A stretch of DNA of 45,519 nt, taken from NCBI GenBank assembly GCA_005239635.1, contig SBBQ01000073.1:1-45519 (forward strand), in the 5' to 3' direction. Shown here piece after piece: positions 32,923 to 40,230 of the stretch. Under the pieces are notes generated by a model that did no database searches, had not been told where the DNA came from, and saw nothing but the letters and a program-made list of their open reading frames with translations. The DNA is from Uliginosibacterium gangwonense. GTDB lineage: Bacteria > Pseudomonadota > Gammaproteobacteria > Burkholderiales > Rhodocyclaceae. The translations under genes were made by a program, and so were the position numbers. How positions within the stretch are numbered: the first letter of the stretch is position 1; the number at the start of each line of letters is the position of its first letter.

Positions 32923-33357
32923 TCACTTTTGCGCTTGCCGTGCCTTAATTTCTGCTGCGCGTAAAACACTGGCGGGCGTACCACCAATGCCCCATGATTC
33001 GGGCGCTGCATCGGCGATATGAATTCGCACGCGTGATCGGTCCGAACCTAAATTGCGCACAATGTCATCTGTAACGCGCGCAATCATTTGGTGGTGCTGC
33101 TCAATGGGCCGCCCTCGTAGCAACACCATTTCAACAAAGGGCAACTCAAGCGTAGTGTGGTTCGTTGCATTGAGCACCTCACATGCCGGCACCCCGGCAA
33201 TGCCCCACAGCTCTGGGTCAACTTCAGTCACCCACACCATGAAACGATCTTTGGGGGCTTGCAGCACCACGGCCATACTTTCTGAAACATCTGCAATCAG
33301 CTGTTTCAACTTTGCGCGCTCATGTCCTTTGAGCACATTTATATGAGCAACAGGCAT
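32923..33357 (-). CDS. Fused two-domain 4-oxalocrotonate tautomerase homologue
   Basis: 144-residue protein made of two tandem tautomerase modules. Module 1 starts at Pro-2 (MPVAHINVLKGHER, Pro free once Met is removed) and module 2 at the internal Pro-73 (ELPFVEMVLLRGRP). Aligned by eye to the single-domain enzyme, module 1 keeps Pro-1 but has His and Met at the Arg-11 and Arg-39 positions. Module 2 has both Arg (GRP, SRVRIHI) but its Pro is internal. Both keep Trp at position 50 (LWGIAG, SWGIGG). One composite site per chain is therefore likely. It is the last gene of the phenol hydroxylase operon, 22 bp after the SDR gene, with GGGAGAA upstream. Fused 4-OT proteins are known as a subgroup; the substrate here is unknown. 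Confidence 0.85.
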   Translation of the reverse strand: MPVAHINVLKGHERAKLKQLIADVSESMAVVLQAPKDRFMVWVTEVDPELWGIAGVPACEVLNATNHTTLELPFVEMVLLRGRPIEQHHQMIARVTDDIVRNLGSDRSRVRIHIADAAPESWGIGGTPASVLRAAEIKARQAQK

Positions 33358-33379
33358 GGGTATTCTCCCAACGATCTAA

Positions 33380-34138
33380 TCAAGGTAAACCGCGACGTCG
33401 GCCCGAGTCCAACATCAGCGAAGATCCGGCGAGCGCATCTGCTTCTGGCGCCAACAACAAGCACACCGCCCACGCCACCTGCTCAGGCGTTGTCAACGCT
33501 TGAATGGCGGATTCGTTACGCAATTCATCCAGCACGTCATCAAGCGAGCCACCAGCATCGCTTGCACGTTGCGCCGCCACCTTGCGTAAACGGTCGGTAT
33601 CTGCCGGACCCGGCGCAAGCAGATGCGCAGTAATGCCGCGCGCGCCGTAACCCCAGCTAAGTTGGCGTACAAAATTTGCCAATGCTGCATTCGCCACGCC
33701 CGCGGTTGCGGCATAAGCTGTTGGCTCAAACCCGTAATGACCACCAATGGCAACTAAGCGAGACTGTGGTTGTAAAAATTCATCAACCGCGCGAACCAGT
33801 CGCAACATGCCGCCCACTTTGATATTGATGGCGTTGGTAATGGCCTCGCTGGTGACTTGCATCACCCCACCCGCCACCGGCACGCCCGGCCCGTGCACAA
33901 CCATGCGCACCACACCGCTCAACTGGCTGCGAATTGTCTCAATCGCTTCATCACGCCCCATATCTGCAATGCAAACATGAATCGACGGATACAGCGCCTT
34001 GAGTTCTGCCAAGCTGCTTTCGCTGCGTGCCACCGCCAACACACGCATGCCCGCATCGAGCAAGCGTTTAACCATTACCTGGCCAAATGCACCCGTTGCT
34101 CCAACCACCACCACCCACTCTTGTTTTGACAGCTCCAT
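33380..34138 (-). CDS. SDR-fold protein lacking the catalytic Ser and Lys
   Basis: 252-residue short-chain dehydrogenase-like protein. The nucleotide-binding turn is VVVGATGAFGQVMVKRLL (about residues 9-26), and a normal SDR C-terminus (AGSSLMLDSGRRRGLP) is present. The catalytic region is atypical: it reads AIGGHYGFEPTAYAATAGVAN, so Tyr is present, but Ala replaces the Lys of YxxxK and Gly or His occupy the Ser position. It may be a binding protein or an enzyme with altered chemistry. ATG at 34138 is chosen (GGAGC upstream); the open frame continues to 34156. It is 14 bp after dmpP, inside the phenol hydroxylase operon. An SDR gene is not part of the classical dmp set. Confidence 0.8.
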   Translation of the reverse strand: MELSKQEWVVVVGATGAFGQVMVKRLLDAGMRVLAVARSESSLAELKALYPSIHVCIADMGRDEAIETIRSQLSGVVRMVVHGPGVPVAGGVMQVTSEAITNAINIKVGGMLRLVRAVDEFLQPQSRLVAIGGHYGFEPTAYAATAGVANAALANFVRQLSWGYGARGITAHLLAPGPADTDRLRKVAAQRASDAGGSLDDVLDELRNESAIQALTTPEQVAWAVCLLLAPEADALAGSSLMLDSGRRRGLP

Positions 34139-34152
34139 GTACAAGCTCCGTC

Positions 34153-35211
34153 TCACACACGCTTAAACAAGGGGCTACGCGCTTGCTGCGCATTGGCCGC
34201 ATCAAAGAATTTCTCGGTGTAGATGTCACGCTCAAACAAACGACCTTGCATCAACACGTTGATACAAGCATCGATCATCAGAGGCGGGCCGCACAGATAG
34301 GCTTTTTGCCCGCGAAAGTCACCGTTGAAATGTTGCTGCGCAGCCTCATGCACAAAGCCACGAAAGCCAGTCCACGGGCTATCGCCCGTCTCGCTCGACA
34401 AGGCGGGGAAGTAAGTGAAGTTGGCGTGTTGATTTGCCAATGACACTAATTCATCGTGGTAATACAGCTCATCACGCGTGCGTGCGCCACACACCAATGT
34501 GATTGGCAAAATGCTACCTTCTTCGAGCAAATCGAGAATCATGGAGCGCGCACTCGACAAGCCCGACCCACCCGCCAAATAAATCGTCGGAACGTTGGCT
34601 GATTTGCGCACAAAGAAACGGCCATACGGGCCTGATAAACTCACCCGGTCACCCACCTTTAGCGTTTCGTGCACCCAGCCTGTGCCTTTTCCTCCCGGCA
34701 CCAAACGCACATTGAGTTCAATCTCACTTGCACTAGAAGGTGGATTGGCCAATGAAAAAGCCCGCGTCATGCCGTCTTCAAGCCCAATCGAGAAATTGAT
34801 GTACTGTCCCGCTTGAAAATCGATCGGCGTGTCGAGTTGAATGAACACGCCTTTAATCGTTGGCGTGAGATCTTCCATGCGCACGACCGTGCCAGTGAAA
34901 TCACGCACGGGGATCGAGCGCGCATCCGGCTCTTCTTCAATATCCGCCTCGATCACCACATCACTTTCGAGGCGCGCGCAGCAGGCCAATGTGCGGCCTT
35001 CCTCACGCTCAAAATCCATCAGCGCAAAGTTTGACGCCTCACCATGGTCAACCTCGCCTTCGACAATGTTGACCTTGCACGTTGCACATAAGCCATGACA
35101 ACACGCGTGCGGCAACCAGATGCCTGCGCGCAAGCAGGCATCCAGCATAGTCTGGCCGTCTTCAACTTCAATTTGCGCGCCAATCGGCTCAATCGTTAAT
35201 TGATAACTCAT
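34153..35211 (-). CDS. dmpP: Phenol hydroxylase reductase component P5
   Basis: NADH reductase delivering electrons to the diiron hydroxylase. The N-terminal plant-type [2Fe-2S] domain has CX4CX2C in HACCHGLCATCKVN (about residues 36-49) and the last Cys in TLACCARL. The FAD domain is marked by TRAFSLANPP (RxxS-type flavin contact) and the NAD domain by IYLAGGSGLSSARSMI and CGPPLMIDACI. The 352 residues match Pseudomonas DmpP. It follows dmpO by 50 bp; in this operon the SDR gene follows instead of the usual ferredoxin dmpQ, which has moved to the other operon. Confidence 0.97.
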   Translation of the reverse strand: MSYQLTIEPIGAQIEVEDGQTMLDACLRAGIWLPHACCHGLCATCKVNIVEGEVDHGEASNFALMDFEREEGRTLACCARLESDVVIEADIEEEPDARSIPVRDFTGTVVRMEDLTPTIKGVFIQLDTPIDFQAGQYINFSIGLEDGMTRAFSLANPPSSASEIELNVRLVPGGKGTGWVHETLKVGDRVSLSGPYGRFFVRKSANVPTIYLAGGSGLSSARSMILDLLEEGSILPITLVCGARTRDELYYHDELVSLANQHANFTYFPALSSETGDSPWTGFRGFVHEAAQQHFNGDFRGQKAYLCGPPLMIDACINVLMQGRLFERDIYTEKFFDAANAQQARSPLFKRV

Positions 35212-35261
35212 GCTTTGTTTCTAACTTTCAAATTGCACGCATTGCATACATTGCGCACAAA

Positions 35262-35621
35262 CTAGCTACATGTGCCAGCAATGCCGGTCAGGCCGGGCGT
35301 TCTAAAGCGCAGCACGTCTTTATGGTGCAAGCCGTTTTCAGCCAAGGTGCGCTCAAAAACTGGCTTCCACGGTTGCCCCGACTTAAACCACTCTGCCTTT
35401 GCCCAATCGATCTTGGCCCAGTCCGGGTGGTAAGAAAATGCGCCGGGCAGCACGCCGCCCACCACATCGCCAAACTTGGTGTCGGGTGGAAGCGCAAAGC
35501 AGAACGGCGCACAGAAGATCAAATGATCTTCCCAACCAACAAATAGAATCTGCGCGCCATGAAAGTTTTCGAGGCGGTCTTTCTCTTCGCCCACATAGGG
35601 CTTAATTGCGATCACAGACAT
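35262..35621 (-). CDS. dmpO: Phenol hydroxylase component P4
   Basis: Small subunit (gamma) of the oxygenase part of the multicomponent phenol hydroxylase. It has 119 residues, with the typical start VIAIKPYVGEEKDRLENFHG, the Cys-containing CAPFCFALPPDTKFGD, and Trp-rich stretches (HPDWAKIDWAKAEWFKSG). No catalytic residues are expected in this subunit. The ATG is 9 bp after the dmpN stop, consistent with stoichiometric assembly with DmpL and DmpN. Confidence 0.95.
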   Translation of the reverse strand: MSVIAIKPYVGEEKDRLENFHGAQILFVGWEDHLIFCAPFCFALPPDTKFGDVVGGVLPGAFSYHPDWAKIDWAKAEWFKSGQPWKPVFERTLAENGLHHKDVLRFRTPGLTGIAGTCS

Positions 35622-35630
35622 GATTCACCC

Positions 35631-37184
35631 TCATGAATTATTGGTTGCCATACCGCGCCAAGCGTTGAAGTTTTTCTGGTCGTCCGACCCTTCAAAGTCG
35701 CCATTGTCGTGGCCGTTTTGCACGCCCCAGTAATCGAGCACGGAGGCCATTGGGTTGAAGTCTTTGCTGGTGGGGTCTGCACCTTCACCAAAGCAGTTGC
35801 CTTGATAAATTTGGTGCGCGGGCAGCCACGCTTGGATGTATTTCTCCGGTTCGTGATCGAAGATGTCTTTACAACCATCAGAGCAGAAGTGGTACTTGCT
35901 GCCTTTGTAATCGGACTCGCGATAACAAGTCTTGGTTGGGTCGCCCGGCTCGGTAAACACCATGGGGATCTGGCAGGTTTGGCAAAGCATGGGGATCGTT
36001 TTGTTGAAGAAACGATTGCCTTGCTCAGCTTCTTTGCGCCAAAACTCAAAGCGCGGACGGTAGTACTTATCGAAGCTATTGGGGTACTTCGATGACAGCC
36101 AATCCATCTCATCATCGGTCGGCATCCAAGTGTGGAAGTTCGACAGCGCGCTGTATTGATAGAACGTTGCCCATGCTTGATGCGAGATGTGGTCCTTGTC
36201 GAACTCAATCTGCTCAAGATATTTGGGTGGGCGAATGCCGTAGCGCGCCAAATCTTTGAACAGCGCGCCACCGTTTTCTTCGAAGTAGATTTCCCACGCT
36301 TCTTTCCAACTCATCACACGCTTGGGCAGCATGTAGTCCATCATCATGCCCACCAGCGTGAGCAGGCGATAACCGCGCCACGTCCACTTGTCGATCCAAC
36401 GTTGCACAATGGGCACGTTGGCCGGATCTTGTTCAAGCATGAACTTGATGGCCTCCAGCCCCAACGTCATGTGACGCGCCTCGTCAGACTGTGCAGAGAA
36501 GCCAAATGTCATGGTGCCCATGTCGCCGTTGTATGCAGCGCCCGACACGAACGGCACGAACAGCAAATTGGTCAGCACGTATTCAAACGAGAAGCCAATA
36601 GACACGATAAACTCGAACGGTCCAGCACTCACCGCATCATCAAAAAATGAACGGGGCACAGACATGTACCAGACGCGTTGAATCATCTTGGTAAAGTCGT
36701 GGAAGCCGTTGTAGTGCTTGTTGAAGTTGGACAGCGAATGGATCTGCGTTTGCGCGTGACGAATTTCGTCGAGCGACTGCATCAAGCAGGCAACGCGCGC
36801 AGCCTCACCCGGAAACTGGCGCCCAATGTGAGCAAAGCCACGGTGCGCCATGTACTCCAACGGGCTAATGCCGTTGAGGAACAGCTTGATGGAATTGATG
36901 TACTTAGCATCCGTAACATTGAGATGCCCATTGTTCTGGTTGTACGCATCAATAATCGCGTACAACTTGCGCTCTTTTTCTGCCTGATATTTCCAGTAGG
37001 CATCCATGGTGAGACGGAACGGATCTTCCCATTTGTCCCAATCATGAATCTTGATGCCTTCGTACTCGGCATACGGAAACACCTTGTCCATAGGTTGATA
37101 CGTCGTCTCCCAACCGAGGTGACGCGTCATATAGGCATAGCGCTCACGCAGGCCTAACTTCTTCTTTTGTGCTGGCATGTCCAT
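35631..37184 (-). CDS. dmpN: Phenol hydroxylase alpha subunit P3 (diiron)
   Basis: Catalytic subunit of the soluble diiron monooxygenase that ortho-hydroxylates phenol to catechol. The 517 residues match the family. Iron ligands are visible: the first Glu in NGISPLEYMAHRG, the E-x-x-H pair in SLDEIRHAQTQ (about residues 135-145), a Glu in the following helix pair, and the second E-x-x-H in QSDEARHMTLGLE (about 230). The C-terminal CQTCQIPMVF and CSDGCKDIF belong to the YHS-like zinc region of this subfamily. GGAGC precedes the ATG at 37184. It lies 19 bp after dmpM. Confidence 0.97.
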   Translation of the reverse strand: MDMPAQKKKLGLRERYAYMTRHLGWETTYQPMDKVFPYAEYEGIKIHDWDKWEDPFRLTMDAYWKYQAEKERKLYAIIDAYNQNNGHLNVTDAKYINSIKLFLNGISPLEYMAHRGFAHIGRQFPGEAARVACLMQSLDEIRHAQTQIHSLSNFNKHYNGFHDFTKMIQRVWYMSVPRSFFDDAVSAGPFEFIVSIGFSFEYVLTNLLFVPFVSGAAYNGDMGTMTFGFSAQSDEARHMTLGLEAIKFMLEQDPANVPIVQRWIDKWTWRGYRLLTLVGMMMDYMLPKRVMSWKEAWEIYFEENGGALFKDLARYGIRPPKYLEQIEFDKDHISHQAWATFYQYSALSNFHTWMPTDDEMDWLSSKYPNSFDKYYRPRFEFWRKEAEQGNRFFNKTIPMLCQTCQIPMVFTEPGDPTKTCYRESDYKGSKYHFCSDGCKDIFDHEPEKYIQAWLPAHQIYQGNCFGEGADPTSKDFNPMASVLDYWGVQNGHDNGDFEGSDDQKNFNAWRGMATNNS

Positions 37185-37203
37185 TTAGGGGCTCCTTTGC
37201 CAA

Positions 37204-37473
37204 TCAAGCGTTCCACTTGAGGGTAAATTCGTCGTCGGTTTCGTCCAGATTGCCAGACAACGAAATCAAATTAATTTGCAGCTCTTGCAAATTGAAAGGG
37301 CGACCAATGCGCTCTTCAACCGACTCGCGCTTCACAGTGAGCGAGCCTTCAGCGTCAATTTTCACCATGGCGGGCGATTCGTTCAGCTGCGCATGCGGGT
37401 TGTCTGCCATGATCGATTCAATAATCGGGCGGGTTTCGTCGTTGGCTTGCAGCGCCAGAAATACGATTGACAT
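37204..37473 (-). CDS. dmpM: Phenol hydroxylase regulatory component P2
   Basis: 89-residue cofactorless effector protein (MmoB/DmpM family) that docks on the hydroxylase and is needed for turnover. Family features are the start VFLALQANDETRPIIESIM and the C-terminal segment INLISLSGNLDETDDEFTLKW. AAGGAGAAACC precedes the ATG at 37473. It lies 9 bp after dmpL. One TTGCCAAT octamer (37197-37204) overlaps the first base of its stop-codon triplet in the gap to dmpN. Confidence 0.96.
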   Translation of the reverse strand: MSIVFLALQANDETRPIIESIMADNPHAQLNESPAMVKIDAEGSLTVKRESVEERIGRPFNLQELQINLISLSGNLDETDDEFTLKWNA

Positions 37474-37482
37474 GGTTTCTCC

Positions 37483-38472
37483 TTACAACGTGATGCCGAG
37501 CTTGGCGACCCGCGCAGAAAACTGATCATTCAGATCTTGCAGCGCATCGTCGGCCTTGCTGTTGAGCGCATGTGATGCCAGCGGGCGCAATGCAGACAAC
37601 ACCTGATCGCGGTGTGTGCGAATCCACTGCGTAATAAGTTCTTTGTTCTCGGGAGACTCAGCCGCGGCCACCTTGATTTGCGCATCAACCCACTTCGAGG
37701 TTTCGGCAAACCAGTCCGTCATAAAGCGGCACAGCATGTTGATCACAATGCCGCCACGTTGGCTGATGTGGTCGTCATAGGCTTGGTAGATCAAGGGATA
37801 CAGCAGGCCGTCGATCACCAGGTTCTGCGCGATGTAAAGCTCGAACCAATCTTTCATCACAAAACTGTTTTCAAGATAACGGCGCAGCTCTTGCCACATC
37901 GGCGCATGCACCCATGCGTGACGTGCGGCTTCGAGCGCTTCCGGCTCGGCTAACAGCAAGCCCATACGCGTGATGTACTGTGCAATCCCCAACTGATCCA
38001 TCGCTTGATAAATGCAGGGCTGGGTAATCGCCGTGCCGTAACCGTAGGCACACACATACGCATTGTTCATGTTGCCGCCCCACGCCACATGGCGCAGCGG
38101 CAACATCACATCCAATACACTTTGACGCACATCGTCTGGCAACTGTGCGAGCAGATTGCGCGTTTCAACGTAATCAAAATTCGCTTCAGCCGCCTCTTGT
38201 TGGCGCGCACGTGCCAAGGTGTAGGTGCCGTAGTAAAACTGACGCGGATCTTTTAAGTCGTACCAGTCGCGCATTTGAAGTTGCGTGCGCGACTTGTCGA
38301 ACAATTCATGATCAGGGTCCCACGTTGGGCGATAGTGAAAATTGTGGGTAGCCTGCAGATCGTAGGTGCCCTCTTGGTACCGGGTAGCCGGTTTGTCACC
38401 AAAGCGCTTTGCCAAATGATCAAAGGTTTGGCGCAATGGTTTGATGGTTACTGTACGCAGATCAATCTGCAT
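37483..38472 (-). CDS. dmpL: Phenol hydroxylase beta subunit P1
   Basis: Structural beta subunit of the hydroxylase, with the ferritin-like helical fold but without iron ligands. The 329 residues match DmpL. Characteristic stretches are TRYQEGTYDLQATHNFHYRPTW (parts around residues 26-47), RDWYDLKDPRQFYYGTY and VAWGGNMNNAYVCAYGYG. GAGGAG lies upstream of the ATG. It follows dmpK by 99 bp, the largest gap inside this operon; nothing convincing is encoded in that gap. Confidence 0.96.
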   Translation of the reverse strand: MQIDLRTVTIKPLRQTFDHLAKRFGDKPATRYQEGTYDLQATHNFHYRPTWDPDHELFDKSRTQLQMRDWYDLKDPRQFYYGTYTLARARQQEAAEANFDYVETRNLLAQLPDDVRQSVLDVMLPLRHVAWGGNMNNAYVCAYGYGTAITQPCIYQAMDQLGIAQYITRMGLLLAEPEALEAARHAWVHAPMWQELRRYLENSFVMKDWFELYIAQNLVIDGLLYPLIYQAYDDHISQRGGIVINMLCRFMTDWFAETSKWVDAQIKVAAAESPENKELITQWIRTHRDQVLSALRPLASHALNSKADDALQDLNDQFSARVAKLGITL

Positions 38473-38571
38473 GATTCACTCCTCACAAATATTCACAATA
38501 CCCACGGCCACGCGCAATGCGTTGTGCCGCTTGCCACGTCGCAGAAGGCAACATGGCGTGTTTCTTCACTT

Positions 38572-38841
38572 CTATTCGCTGGAGTCGGACGTGTTGTTGT
38601 CGGCGCGATAGCCTTGACGAGAGGCTTCACGCAGCCGCCACATCCACGCCTCGGTTTCTTCTTGCGGGTCCAGCACTTGTGCCCGCTGGGCTTCGCAAAA
38701 TTCAATGAAGGCATGTTCGGGCAACATCATTTCGGCAAACACCTCCGGCTCACCGACGGCAAAGTCGAATTCGACAAAGCCATCGGCGCGACGCGAAGTG
38801 ACGCGCACAAACTTGCGCGACGGATCAAACTGCTCTGCCAT
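38572..38841 (-). CDS. dmpK: Phenol hydroxylase assembly component P0
   Basis: 89-residue protein of the DmpK family, which helps assemble or activate the iron-containing hydroxylase but is not part of the mature enzyme. Family features are RKFVRVTSRRADGFVEFDFAVG (parts around residues 9-30), MMLPEHAFIEFCEAQ and the C-terminal MWRLREA. The ATG is 5 bp after the stop of dioxygenase copy 2, so the two are translationally close. That gene order, with a dioxygenase first, differs from the dmpKLMNOPQB order of Pseudomonas. Confidence 0.93.
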   Translation of the reverse strand: MAEQFDPSRKFVRVTSRRADGFVEFDFAVGEPEVFAEMMLPEHAFIEFCEAQRAQVLDPQEETEAWMWRLREASRQGYRADNNTSDSSE

Positions 38842-38846
38842 GTTGA

Positions 38847-39779
38847 TTAGGTGTAAACATTCAAGAAGGCTTCGTTAAGCTTGCGATCGTGGTAGAAAAT
38901 CGCTTTGCCAATCTGATCCTCTGTCCATACGATGGTGGGTTTGTCGGGGTAGTGGATGTAGCCACCGGCATACACTTCGTTGCGATTGCCAGACGGATCA
39001 AAGAAGTAGATAGTTTCGCCACGCGTAATACCATGACGTGTCGGGCCAATGTCGATGGAGACATTGCGCTTGGAGATAATGTCGCCCGCGCGCAGCACGT
39101 CGTACCAGTTATCCAAAATGAATGAGCAATGGTGCAAACGACCGCGGTCTGCATTGCGAATAAACGCCACATCGTGGGGTTTGTTAGAACAAGTGAGGAA
39201 CGCGCCGATCATGAATTGGCCGTCACCTGCCACCACTTTCTCGCTGATCGAGAAGCCGAGCACTTCGGTAAACAACTTCACCGTGCCATCAAGGTCATCG
39301 CCATACAGCAGGCAATGATCAAAGCGCGTGGGGCTCATGCCTTGCAGACCATCCGGCCAGGGATCCGGGTTGGTGTTGGGCATGCCGTTGCCGACTTTGT
39401 CTTTCTCGGCAAACAGCTCCATCACATGTCCGGTTGGGGTGGTGAAGCGAAAACGCTCACCTGTACACAAATGTTCACCCGCTGGAATCCAACTCATCTC
39501 GGTGGCTAAGCCGGATGCTTGCACATCTGCCGCCATCTTTTTGAGTGTGGCCGGGCTATCCACGCGCCAGCCCATGTATTCCATGCCGGCCTTGCCTGCT
39601 TTGGCCAACACAACGCTGTGATGATCGTGTTCATCCCATCCCTTGAGGTACACCCGCCCCTTAGCATCGCGGCCTGTTTCGATCAGGCCCAGAATGTTCA
39701 CGTAATGATTGACCGCCTCATCCATATCCAGCACACGCAACACTACGTGTCCCGGACGAAGTACGCCCGTAACTGCCAT
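38847..39779 (-). CDS. Catechol 2,3-dioxygenase, copy 2 (phenol hydroxylase operon)
   Basis: Second Fe(II) extradiol dioxygenase, 310 residues, clearly diverged from copy 1 but with the same architecture. Metal ligands are expected in TRFDHCLLYGDD (His near 153), GRLHHCSFILD (His near 213) and NRNEVYAGGY (Glu near 264). The GPTRHGITRG motif is present. It starts 5 bp from dmpK and is the first gene after the sigma-54 promoter, with a leader of about 140 nt. Being co-expressed with the hydroxylase, it can remove catechol as it forms. No separate reactivating ferredoxin is in this operon. Confidence 0.95.
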   Translation of the reverse strand: MAVTGVLRPGHVVLRVLDMDEAVNHYVNILGLIETGRDAKGRVYLKGWDEHDHHSVVLAKAGKAGMEYMGWRVDSPATLKKMAADVQASGLATEMSWIPAGEHLCTGERFRFTTPTGHVMELFAEKDKVGNGMPNTNPDPWPDGLQGMSPTRFDHCLLYGDDLDGTVKLFTEVLGFSISEKVVAGDGQFMIGAFLTCSNKPHDVAFIRNADRGRLHHCSFILDNWYDVLRAGDIISKRNVSIDIGPTRHGITRGETIYFFDPSGNRNEVYAGGYIHYPDKPTIVWTEDQIGKAIFYHDRKLNEAFLNVYT

Positions 39780-39929
39780 GACTCCCTCCTCCTGTTGTCA
39801 TTTGGCGATTGCCACCGACACTCTGAATTTGTGCATCGCACACAAATTCTGTCTCTCTGCGTCCATGCGGCTGACGGTCTTTGCGGGCCGACATGCCTAG
39901 CTGGCGCAGTTTTTGTTGGGTAGGAATAT

Positions 39930-39945
39930 GGCGAGATTCGTGCCA
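39930..39945 (-). promoter_or_regulatory. Sigma-54 (-24/-12) promoter of the phenol hydroxylase operon
   Basis: On the minus strand the sequence reads TGGCAC-GAATC-TCGCC. The -24 element is perfect and the -12 element has one change (TCGC for TTGC), at the correct N5 spacing. Transcription would start near 39919, about 140 nt before dioxygenase copy 2. A DmpR-family activator gene and its sites directly upstream support the call. Confidence 0.75.
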
Positions 39946-40020
39946 GCCGGAACTTAGTCACGAAGCGAATAAGTTTCAGACACTTAGCAATACAAAAGGT
40001 ATAGAGTGGACTGAGTGAAG

Positions 40021-40036
40021 TTGATCATTTCATCAA
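40021..40036. promoter_or_regulatory. DmpR/XylR-type upstream activator site 1
   Basis: TTGATCATTTCATCAA resembles the DmpR/XylR family site (TTGANCAA-type dyad). It is an exact reverse complement of site 2. Its centre is about 109 bp upstream of the predicted sigma-54 start, and 30 bp (about three helical turns) from the centre of site 2. Confidence 0.8.
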
Positions 40037-40050
40037 ACTAAAAGTCGCAG

Positions 40051-40066
40051 TTGATGAAATGATCAA
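40051..40066. promoter_or_regulatory. DmpR/XylR-type upstream activator site 2
   Basis: TTGATGAAATGATCAA is the exact reverse complement of site 1, so the two form a 46-bp palindromic unit with a 14-bp centre. Thirty bp between centres puts both on the same DNA face, as for the paired sites of the Po and Pu promoters. Confidence 0.8.
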
Positions 40067-40117
40067 TTACAAAAATGCCCAGTTAGATGTTTTGCCAATC
40101 AACGACTCACCACGTTG

Positions 40118-40133
40118 TTGATCAATTGGTGAA
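40118..40133. promoter_or_regulatory. Possible third DmpR/XylR-type activator site
   Basis: TTGATCAATTGGTGAA has the best-preserved left half and centre of the three sites (TTGATCAATTG). It is 67 bp from the centre of site 2, about 113 bp upstream of the dmpR start. It could support autoregulation of dmpR or add to promoter activation. Confidence 0.6.
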
Positions 40134-40230
40134 GACTCAGCAGGGTGTGACAAGACTTTCTGTGCAGCGCAAAACGCAACAAAGAGTGCGCACGCTGCAA
40201 CCAAAACAGAAAGCAAGAGGAGACATCGGG

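Larger units (their letters stand above)
39780..40230. other. Regulatory gap between the phenol hydroxylase operon and dmpR
   Basis: 451 bp without a supported gene. It contains the sigma-54 promoter (39930-39945, minus strand), three 16-bp DmpR-type activator sites (40021-40036, 40051-40066, 40118-40133), one TTGCCAAT octamer (40092-40099) and the dmpR leader. A promoter for dmpR itself must also lie here but could not be placed with confidence. Confidence 0.7.

Noticed and set aside
31935-33011. 358-codon minus-strand open frame over the LysR gene
   Set aside because: It is entirely antisense to a clear LysR regulator with helix-turn-helix and effector domain, and it has a His/Gln/Arg-rich shadow composition.
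39803-39818. Second sigma-54-like motif (TGGCAATCGCCAAAT on the minus strand) near dioxygenase copy 2
   Set aside because: It has the TGGCA start but no TTGC at the correct spacing; the site at 39930-39945 fits much better.
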